DNA from: CAWBOY01 sp963790585
Lineage (GTDB): Bacteria > Planctomycetota > Planctomycetia > Gemmatales > Gemmataceae
Assembly: GCA_963790585.1 (NCBI GenBank)
Contig: CAWBOY010000005.1
Location: 145,463 to 209,462, forward strand
Direction: 5' to 3'
Length of the DNA: 64,000 nt
Made by a program: the position numbers and the translations under genes. Under the pieces are notes generated by a model that was given only the letters and a program-made list of their open reading frames with translations, searched no databases and had not been told where the DNA came from. Shown here in pieces: positions 48,291 through 57,364 of the stretch. The stretch's first letter is position 1, and every line of letters starts with the position of its first letter.

Positions 48291-48889
48291 TCATCGTTCA
48301 CTGTTGCCCTGATTTATGACGCTTCCCACGAACGCGCGTCCTTTACTCCCATTGTCACCTCGAATATATCCCTTCATTAAATCCTCCAACGCAACACAGG
48401 GGTTGCTGAACTTCGTGATAAGCCTGGGATCGGCTTCGCACACGATGCTCGCGGCTGACCGCCCGTTGTTGACAATAGATGTTGGGGTATAAATTGAATT
48501 GCACCGCTTTCCTCGAACCACGGCCACGGAAGCGCTCCGTAACAGGTTGTCCTGACTTCGAAAGAGTATTCGATGGCTTGGGCCGCTTGATCAGCGGGCT
48601 TCTGAGCTAAATGGATCATTGCCTGCGGGCTGCCATTCTTTATAGCCCAGGTCTCCGTGGCGTTCCCAGGGCCATTGAAGTGGTGAGCGTCGCCTTCTTT
48701 CCACGAATAGCAGCACCACTCATCGGCTCCGATGTAAGCATTACGAGTCAGTATTCGCCGCAACTGCAATCGGGCGGCATCGCGAATCGCGTCACCGATG
48801 CGGACGAGCGTCTTGATCTTCCCACGATCGGGAGCGAGAATGGGGCCGTCGCTGATTTTAGAGAAACCGCGCCTCGGGCCAGGTCGCAT
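48291..48889 (-). pseudogene. possible degraded or frameshifted hypothetical gene
   Basis: Two overlapping minus-strand frames look more protein-like than the rest of the gap: an N-terminal part (IKTLVRIGDAIRDAARLQLR, CCYSWKEGDAHHFNGPGNAT) and a C-terminal part (CNSIYTPTSIVNNGRSAASI, LEDLMKGYIRGDNGSKGRAF). A single frameshift near 48480 could join them into about 195 residues. No known family, no signal peptide, and the start is not clear. Could also be chance. Confidence 0.3.
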
Positions 48890-49074
48890 GACCCGCGCGA
48901 ATCGCCGGTGTCATGATCGGCGACGAGGCCATGCCGGGCGCTGACGATACACAACAACCGCACGGCACGTAGCGAGCGGTCTTGCCTCAAGTTCACGAGA
49001 CGTCGGAACAATGCGCGTTCTGTTACTATCCGGTTTCCTTCCGCGGCTTCTATCTAAACGACAAGGAATTGAAG

Positions 49075-49961
49075 ATGTTTCATTCATTGGAGCGCGTTAT
49101 CGGGTTCACCTTGGCGGCAGTATTTGCCAGCACTGGAGCAGAGTATGTTCAAGACACAAAACCGGCCGCCGAAAAACTCGCCTTAGCCTCGGTGGAAAAG
49201 GACATTTCTTACGCCGACGTCGGGGACGAGCAGAAACTGGATCTCTATCTCCCCGACAAGAAAAACTTCACCACGGTCGTGTTCACTTACGGTGGGGGAT
49301 GGCATTCCGGCAGCCGTAAGGCCGTCGCCCCGATCGGTGAAAAACTTCAAGCACTGGGCTATGGTTGTGCCCTTCTCAGCCATCGACTATCCCCAAAGGA
49401 TAAGTTTCCCGCCCAGATCGAAGATGTTGCCGCCGCGTTCACCTGGGTCAAGAAGCATATCGCGGACAAAGGCGGTAATCCCGATTTGGTGTTCCTAGTG
49501 GGTCATAGTTCCGGGCGCATCTCTCTTTACTCTTGGCGACCGACCCCAGATATCTTGGCAAGCACAAGCTCAAACCAGATGCTATCGCGGGTGTCGTCGG
49601 GCTGAGTTCACCGCTCGATCTCGAACCGAGGAAGGATGGCAAGGGATTCGGAGATACCCTCATGGCCGGGCGAGGTGCGGATGCGTTCTCTCGAGATGTG
49701 GATGTCATGAAAGACGCAAGCCCAATTCGGCATATCACCAAGAACCTACCGTCTGTGCTGCTGATTGTGGGTGAACGCGATTTCCCAATGATGGAGGCGG
49801 ATGCCAAGCGTTTTGTCGAGCTTGCTACCGCCGAGAAGGCAACTGCTGCCATGTTTGTCACGAAGGGTCGCGATCACATGGGCGTCGTCAGGTCTTTGGT
49901 CGACGACAAGAGCGATGTTCTGGAAAAAGTTCAAGCGTTCTTAAGCAAGGCGAAAAAGTGA
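49075..49961 (+). pseudogene. secreted alpha/beta hydrolase (esterase type), frameshifted
   Basis: Conceptual length 295 residues from the ATG at 49075, with AAGGA upstream. Signal peptide MFHSLERVIGFTLAAVFAST. Oxyanion motif YGGGWHSGS, nucleophile elbow GHSSG (Ser in GxSxG), a late Asp context LLIVGERDFP and His in KGRDHMG. The frame breaks directly after GHSSG at about 49513; one extra G restores AHLSLLLATDPRYLGKHKL. The same superfamily and same kind of break as 2708-3585. Confidence 0.8.
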
Positions 49962-49988
49962 GCAACCGGTTCGAGTCGAAGCAGCCCA

Positions 49989-50315
49989 TTACCCTCGTTT
50001 GCCGTAGCTTGATTGGACACAATCAACCTGATCTTGCCTGAGCCACACTGCACCGCCAGCCTCCTCGACCGGAAACGAGAGGGTTTCATGTCCAGGTTGA
50101 CATGCGTTGCTCCACAGACGAATCGGCTTGTCAGATTGGTTCTTGAAGACAACCTGAACTTTGCCGGCTCAATTTATGGTTGGGATGCCGTCTTTGTCCT
50201 TGGCAAACAATATCTCGACACAGAGGTCGCCTGGTTTGCAGTCGTCCGCGCCTAGTGTTTGGGCGACGAGTGAAAATAGAGCGACAAGCGCGGGCAGAGC
50301 TAAAGGACACTTCAT
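49989..50315 (-). pseudogene. small secreted protein with an in-frame TGA
   Basis: From the ATG at 50315 (GGGGAG upstream) it reads a signal peptide MKCPLALPALVALFSLVAQT and ADDCKPGDLCVEILFAKDKD, then GIPTIN and TGA at 50169-50171. The same frame continues after the TGA as a protein-like AGKVQVVFKNQSDKPIRLWS to a TAA at 49989. The two halves therefore seem to be one gene of about 108 codons with a nonsense codon, perhaps from TGG. The end may also be degraded. Family unknown. Confidence 0.6.
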
Positions 50316-50439
50316 AAGTTCGCTCCCCGGGAAAATGGAATGATAAATGAGACGCAGGCCTTGCATCCCAACCTCACGGCTATTCCAGGGAATCGGAGAA
50401 CGACTGACGCACCTGAACGCCGCCATTGCTCAAGGAGAA

Positions 50440-51201
50440 TCAGTCACCGAGGCGGGATAGTGCAGCGCGAAGCGGGGCGCTGGGGATGCGCACCAGGCCA
50501 TCAAACGGCCTGTCCATTTCCAGGACCAGGAAGAGCGCGCTTGTCACTGACAGCATACAGACAATTAGTACCGACAACACGGTGAGGTTTCGCGGTGCAA
50601 AAAGACCGTAGCAACCAAATAAGAAGGTCAGCCAGAAACCAAGAATCGCCAGGAATGGCACAGGGATGGCGCTCTCCTTCTGCGCTAACAGACGCTGGCG
50701 AGTTTGCGCCAGTGATATTACAGTCTCCAGCGCTCGGCCCTTGAGCAGGCGCTGCGTGTCGGTTTTCGGCTCCAGCGCCGCGATTTTGTCAAAGACGGCC
50801 TCACCGGAAACTCGTACCTCGGCCGAAGTCAAGTTGGCGGCCTGGCCGCTATCATGTGGCCACATCTGATCCAACATCAACTGAACGAGATTGGCAAGAG
50901 ACGCACGGATTTCTTTTGTCTCCGGTCCGTAACGCCCCAAAGCGCGGTCGAGCACCGCAACATTCGCGGCCAATTCCTTTACCGTCGTACTCTGAGAATC
51001 GAAGGTACCCTTTGTCGAGGCAACTAGCAGCCCGAGTACCAACGCGGTGAGCGTGGCGATTAGCGCCAATCCCTGCTTCACGACGTCTTTGGACTCGCCG
51101 CTTAGATGATGGTCCGGCAGCAAACGCCCGACCCACATGCCAATCAGTGTGCCGATTAAGACTAGGCCAAATGCCATTGCAGCGATTACTAGAGAACTCA
51201 A
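50440..51201 (-). CDS. DUF4239 (bestrophin-like) membrane protein
   Basis: 253 residues. TTG start at 51201, chosen because GGAGGA lies 9 bases upstream. Two membrane segments at the N-terminus (VIAAMAFGLVLIGTLIGMWV, GLALIATLTALVLGLLVAST), a soluble helical centre, and two at the C-terminus (FLAILGFWLTFLFGCYGLF, LTVLSVLIVCMLSVTSALFL). This 2+2 layout and the conserved first part fit DUF4239. Channel-like function is suggested for the family; unproven. Confidence 0.8.
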   Translation of the reverse strand: MSSLVIAAMAFGLVLIGTLIGMWVGRLLPDHHLSGESKDVVKQGLALIATLTALVLGLLVASTKGTFDSQSTTVKELAANVAVLDRALGRYGPETKEIRASLANLVQLMLDQMWPHDSGQAANLTSAEVRVSGEAVFDKIAALEPKTDTQRLLKGRALETVISLAQTRQRLLAQKESAIPVPFLAILGFWLTFLFGCYGLFAPRNLTVLSVLIVCMLSVTSALFLVLEMDRPFDGLVRIPSAPLRAALSRLGD

Positions 51202-51261
51202 GGTGATCTATCCTCCGAAGTCACAGGAAGCTAAATACAGGATCTTAGGCCCGCCAAAATC

Positions 51262-51564
51262 TCAGAAGCCGGATAAGAAAAGAACGAAAACGGCCGCCAT
51301 TCCGGCATCGGCCAGTGCCATGACAAGTACGAGCCGCCGGTTACGGAAAGGCGAAATAAAGACACCAAATGCGAAGGTGACCCTTTCCACGATCGCAACG
51401 ATCAGAGTGGAAAATCGCGTCTCCGTATGGCTCGCGGAATAAATCAGGAGACCACCAACAAGGCCGACTAGTAGACCCCAATGTCGTACGATTAGGACGC
51501 TCAGAGTGCCCGAAGGTACCTGGCCAAACAGCGATTTCATTAGCGCTACAGGCCGGAAAAACAA
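51262..51564 (-). CDS. small membrane protein, N-terminus unresolved
   Basis: The frame from a TTG at 51564 gives 100 residues with three membrane segments (SVLIVRHWGLLVGLVGGLLI, LIVAIVERVTFAFGVFI, LVLVMALADAGMAAVFVLFL). Upstream in the same frame about 20 more residues look coding (IEWILLLTGLATTGAVAL) and would add a fourth segment, but no ATG, GTG or TTG precedes them; a CTG or ATT start or a lost base near 51625 are possible. Family not named with confidence. Confidence 0.6.
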   Translation of the reverse strand: MFFRPVALMKSLFGQVPSGTLSVLIVRHWGLLVGLVGGLLIYSASHTETRFSTLIVAIVERVTFAFGVFISPFRNRRLVLVMALADAGMAAVFVLFLSGF

Positions 51565-51805
51565 CGCGACTGCTCCCGTTGTTGCCAGTCCCGTCAGTAG
51601 TAGGATCCATTCAATGGAGGAGGCCAGTATAATTGCACCCGGTGGGTATAGTTGTTTGATTCGATCCAGAAGGGAAGCGGCTGTCTATGTTTGATTGGGT
51701 GACTAATGGACGCAAGCTCGGGTCAGATCGATGAGTTCTCGGTCGCGCAAGGTAATGGAGGGGACAGCAGTTGTCCCCTTTCGAGTGCATCGTGACCCCC
51801 ATCGC

Positions 51806-52129
51806 CTACCAGCGCCGCCTATAGGCATAGGACGACGTGTTTCGGCCGGTATACGGATTCGATACCGAGCGAGTGGCCACCGATCGTCCGGTGTACGGGT
51901 TGTAAGCACTGCCCTCGCTTACGGTTCGGCCGGTGTAGGGGTTGTACCGCGTGTTTCCTTGCGCGGACGCCCCAGTATATGGATTGTAAGCTCGGCCCGC
52001 CGCACCATAAGCCCCGTTGTACGGATTGTACGCACCCTCACGATAGTAATACTGCCCATGTAGGGGGGCGACGGTGCAAAATGTGGACGCCACAATCAAT
52101 AAGGACAGCAAACTAATGTGACGATTCAT
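51806..52129 (-). CDS. secreted NPYTG-repeat protein, copy A
   Basis: 107 residues: signal peptide (SLLSLLIVASTFCTVAPLHG) and a mature part made of five repeats of about 14-15 residues around (Y/S)NPY(T/N)G, ending NTSSYAYRRRW. Rich in Tyr, Asn, Gly and Arg, no Cys in the mature part. GGAG precedes the ATG. Immediately downstream of its partner (52156-52467) with 26 bases between. A paralogue lies at 52638-52955 in an identical arrangement. Function unknown; an envelope or matrix role is a guess. Confidence 0.8.
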   Translation of the reverse strand: MNRHISLLSLLIVASTFCTVAPLHGQYYYREGAYNPYNGAYGAAGRAYNPYTGASAQGNTRYNPYTGRTVSEGSAYNPYTGRSVATRSVSNPYTGRNTSSYAYRRRW

Positions 52130-52155
52130 CTGGTTCTCCGTGAGAGGACTCCAAC

Positions 52156-52467
52156 TTACTTCGCGGTAGTGGTCGGTTTGATTGACGGCTTGCCGACGCT
52201 GTTGAGATCGACGGAACCGCGGAGCTTCAATTCGGAACCAACCGGTTCGCCTTTATCCACGGTGTAAAAATAAAGAGTGTTCGTCGCGTTGTCGGTAACC
52301 AGTAGGTTGTGTCCTTGCGTTTCGACGACGGTATAGTGCGCGGGCCCGGTAGTGGCAGCGTCCCGGCCCTGGGCCACAACCGACGGAAGCCGGCTCATGA
52401 AGGTCAGCGCGCCGATGGAGAGAACAACAATTGATGCAAGCAGAATTCGATTCCAGGTCTGGTTCAT
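52156..52467 (-). CDS. secreted or anchored small protein, cassette partner B
   Basis: 103 residues: hydrophobic N-terminus (ILLASIVVLSIGALTFMSRL) then HYTVVETQGHNLLVTDNATN and TLYFYTVDKGEPVGSELKL, a short beta-rich domain with a Pro/Thr tail. AGGAG lies 7 bases before the ATG. The paralogue at 52983-53300 is nearly identical over the whole beta domain. Family unknown; both genes of the cassette are probably co-transcribed. Confidence 0.8.
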   Translation of the reverse strand: MNQTWNRILLASIVVLSIGALTFMSRLPSVVAQGRDAATTGPAHYTVVETQGHNLLVTDNATNTLYFYTVDKGEPVGSELKLRGSVDLNSVGKPSIKPTTTAK

Positions 52468-52517
52468 GTCAAACTCCTAAGATCGTTCGGAAAGAATGCT
52501 TAAGGCAGCGCGTGGGA

Positions 52518-52572
52518 AGTGCCTTGCTTTGGTATTCCAAAGTGCGCTTTTGAGCACGAAAGCATGGCACTC
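52518..52572. repeat. degenerate copy of the TGCCATGCTTTGG hairpin
   Basis: AGTGCCTTGCTTTGGTATTC and CAAAG, then a spacer and GAAAGCATGGCACT, match the inner part of the 24208-24315 palindrome with several changes. It lies between the two NPYTG cassettes. Confidence 0.5.
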
Positions 52573-52637
52573 GCGTCATCGGAAGGGAGCGGGGGGCTTG
52601 CGCCCTACTCCAGAATGTCCTAACTTACTATCAATGC

Positions 52638-52955
52638 TTAACGACGTCGATAAGCGTAGGACGAAGTATTTCGGCCTGTATACGGATTCGATACAGAGCG
52701 CGTGGCTGCTTCCTTACCCGTGTATGGGTTATAAGCAGTAGTCTCGCTGACGGTTCGGCCCGTATATGGATTGGTTCGCTCGCTCGATTGGGCCGATGTC
52801 CCCGTGTAGGGATTATGGGCCTGACTTGCGGAAGCGGAGGCCCCGTTATACGGGTTGTAGGCCCCTTCGGTATAGTACTGGCCGTGCCCTGTGGATGTTA
52901 CGCAAAAGGTAGACGCCACAACAAGCAGGGGCAAGAAACTGGCGCTTCGATTCAT
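52638..52955 (-). CDS. secreted NPYTG-repeat protein, copy A'
   Basis: 105 residues from the ATG at 52955 (GGGAG upstream). Signal peptide (SFLPLLVVASTFCVTSTGHG) then five repeats: YNPYNG, HNPYTG, TNPYTG, YNPYTG, SNPYTG, ending NTSSYAYRRR as in the paralogue at 51806-52129. The signal and repeat positions align, the linkers between repeats differ most. It starts 27 bases after the stop of its partner gene. Confidence 0.8.
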   Translation of the reverse strand: MNRSASFLPLLVVASTFCVTSTGHGQYYTEGAYNPYNGASASASQAHNPYTGTSAQSSERTNPYTGRTVSETTAYNPYTGKEAATRSVSNPYTGRNTSSYAYRRR

Positions 52956-52982
52956 TAGAGTTCTCCCTAACCGTGCCACAGG

Positions 52983-53300
52983 TTACTTTGCTACAGTTGT
53001 AGGCTTAATGGATGGCTTGCCGACGCTGGTGAGATCGACGGAACCGCGGAGCTTCAATTCGGAGCCGACCGGTTCGCCTTTGTCTACGGTGTAGAAATAG
53101 AGTGTGTTGGTCGCGTTGTCCGTGACTAACAAGTTGTGTCCTTCCGTTTCGACGACTGTGTAGTGCGCGGGACCGACGGCTGGGGCGGCCGCGACGCGAC
53201 CCTGGCCCGAGACAGCGGGAAGCTGGCTCATAAGGGTCAGCCCGCCGATGGCGAGAACAACGGCGAGAACGAGTGCAGTACGATTCCAGGTCTGGTTCAT
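52983..53300 (-). CDS. secreted or anchored small protein, cassette partner B'
   Basis: 105 residues from the ATG at 53300 (GGAGAG upstream). Hydrophobic N-terminus (TALVLAVVLAIGGLTLMSQL), then the domain HYTVVETEGHNLLVTDNATN and TLYFYTVDKGEPVGSELKL shared with 52156-52467. First gene of the four-gene run on this strand, so a promoter should lie in 53301-53430. Confidence 0.8.
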   Translation of the reverse strand: MNQTWNRTALVLAVVLAIGGLTLMSQLPAVSGQGRVAAAPAVGPAHYTVVETEGHNLLVTDNATNTLYFYTVDKGEPVGSELKLRGSVDLTSVGKPSIKPTTVAK

Positions 53301-53425
53301 GTCAAAACTCTCCAAGTAATAAGCTCATCGCTGTTTCATTCCGATGGCATTGTCGCGTTGCCGAAAACCGGCAGCCGGCCAGCGGAGTTGTGATGAGCCA
53401 AGATCAAAATATCGATTCAAGTTTA

Positions 53426-53504
53426 GGCGAGCTGGCTGCGTCAACTCCCGGAGTGAATCAGAGCGAATCTAACTTTCTCCAGTCGTTGACGCTCCCAGCT
53501 CGCC
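53426..53504. repeat. imperfect inverted repeat after sulfatase 1
   Basis: Arms 53426-53453 (GGCGAGCTGGCTGCGTCAAC...) and 53477-53504 (inverse of GGCGAGCTGGGAGCGTCAAC...) match with a few changes. It sits between the sulfatase end (53530) and the start of the cassette run and resembles the GCGTCAGCGA-type repeats at 2400 and 21621. Confidence 0.5.
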
Positions 53505-53529
53505 AACAAAACTACAGGACGCGAACGCC

Positions 53530-55304
<1,775 letters not shown>

Positions 55305-55461
55305 GCGAGATTTTTCCTATTGCAGCTGTGGTAACCGATTGATCTTGAAACCGCTATTCCTGAGTCCGACCCGGCGCAGTTTTCTCATAAAGCTTAGGGA
55401 ACACTCAGCAGGTCACAAAGCGGGCGCCCCCTAAAAGGAGCGCCAGTTCGAGCCCGTTCCG

Positions 55462-57287
55462 TCACTGACCGGCGTGATTCTTAATCGCCTCGTCTATCTT
55501 CTTCTTGATCGCGTCGAGGTTAAAGGACGCCGGATCTTGCATCGGCGGATAGTCGATCGCAGTCAGTGCGAGCTTGGCTACGCGCTGCTGCACGAAGACG
55601 AACCTCCAGAATTCTCGGGCGTAGAAATCATTCATGTAACCACCACCAAGGTCGTTAAGGCTCTGGCCGCCAATGGACGGCGTTCGCTCAAACGGATCCT
55701 GGCGGAGATTCACGATGGTTGGCATGTCGGTCGTGACCTTAGCTCCTGGCCACCCTTGTGGCTGTTGGTAGAACTGGTACTTGAAATCACCAATCCGGAC
55801 GGCACCCAAGTGAGGGCCGCCGAAGTAGAAGAACTCCTCGCGCTTCGATGGTCCTTTGCCCAGCAAGAGATCCAGCTGATTGTAACCGTCGAGGTGATTC
55901 TTGTAGGTCCGATCGCCGAGCTTCGCGCCTTTCAGAAGTTCATCGGTGATGTTCGGATTTCCAGCGGCGGCAAGCATTGTGGGGAACCAGTCCAGGCCCG
56001 AAAACATGCCGTTCTGGACCGAGCCTGCCTTGATCTTACCAGGCCACCGAGCGATGCAAGGAGCGCGGAAGCCGCCTTCCATGACTGTGCCTTTTGTGCC
56101 CTTGAACGGGGTCATGCCACCGTCCGGCCAGGTGAAAACTTCGGCACCGTTGTCAGTGCTGAAGACGAGGAGAGTGTTCTCCGCCTCACCTATATCGTCC
56201 AGGTGCTTCATGATGGCGCCGACAGAGTCGTCGAGCTGAGCCATGCCGGCTTCTTCGAGACCATAGTTGGTCTTGAAGTTCATCTGCTTCTGATACTTCT
56301 GGCCCAAGAACGTGAAGACGTGCATGCGGGTCGTGTTGTGCCAAAGGAAGAACGGCTTGCCGTCTTTCTTGGCCTTGTCCATAAATGCTTTCGAGGTTTC
56401 GACCAGCGTTTCGTCAAAGGTTTCCATGTCATGCTTGGAGCCGGCAGGACCGGCTTGCCAGTTTTGGTGGTCGGCGGTCATGTTCTTGAACGGACGCAAG
56501 GGGCCTTCGTCAACAATCTTCTGCTTGCCGACTTTGCCCCAGCGCGGCATCACTGTGGGATCATCCACGTCTGAAGCGTAGCAATGCACCAGGGGCGCGG
56601 GCCATATGTGTTGTAGAAAGCCGGATCCGATGGAAAAGAGTACCAATACGGATCCGACATGGCATCGAGGTGGTAGAGGTAGCCGAAAAACTCGTCGAAG
56701 CCATGCAGGGTTGGTAGGAATTTGTTGAGATCGCCGAGATGGTTCTTGCCGAACTGGCCCGTGGCATAACCTTGAGCCTTTAGGGCCGTGGCGATCGTGC
56801 AAGCCTTGTCCGGCATGCCGACGTCAGCGCCGGCCTGGCCGACCGTAGTTAGACCCGTGCGCAACGGTATCTCGCCAGTGATGAAGCTGGCCCGACCCGC
56901 CGTGCAGCTTGCTTCGGCATAGTAATCGGTGAACAGCATACCCTGCGAGGCTAGCTTGTCCAGGTTCGGCGTCTTGCCGGACATCATGCCACGATGGTAG
57001 GCACCAATATTAAACCAACCCACATCGTCGCCCATGATGTAGACGATGTTCGGCTTCTTGCCGTCGGCTTTGGCACTCGTTAGGAGTTGAGCTTTGTCCG
57101 AGCCTCCCGAGCAGCAGGGCAAGGGGCTGGCTGATGCGACTGTCGTCGACTTATCCTGCCCCGCGGCTTGAGCGGATGCGGTGGCTCCGATCCAGGCGAA
57201 AAGCCTGGAGGGCCCTGTTGCGGCAACGTAGCCGAGCACGGAGCCCAGGACGAGGACCAGCAAGAATTGTACTTTGAGACCCTTCAT
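55462..57287 (-). pseudogene. arylsulfatase 2, exported, one frameshift
   Basis: Conceptual length 608 residues, same layout as sulfatase 1: hydrophobic N-terminus (QFLLVLVLGSVLGYVAAT), the shared spacer, PNIVYIMGDDVGWFNIGAYH, active site CTAGR near residue 127, GKNHLGDLNKFLPT, FSTDNGAEVFTWPDGG. One C is missing from a run (GGGG on the plus strand, 56592-56595); restored it gives YGPRPLVHCYASDVDDP. Paralogue of sulfatase 1 by local duplication. Confidence 0.87.
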
Positions 57288-57364
57288 TTGGAATTCCCTT
57301 GGGTGTAACGAACGTAACGGTCTTGCGCCCGGAGCCGTATTCTAGCATGTATGACGAAGCGCCT

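Noticed and set aside
50169..50171. TGA as a selenocysteine codon
   Set aside because: No SECIS-like hairpin was evident after it and the protein does not resemble a selenoprotein family; plain nonsense or error is simpler.
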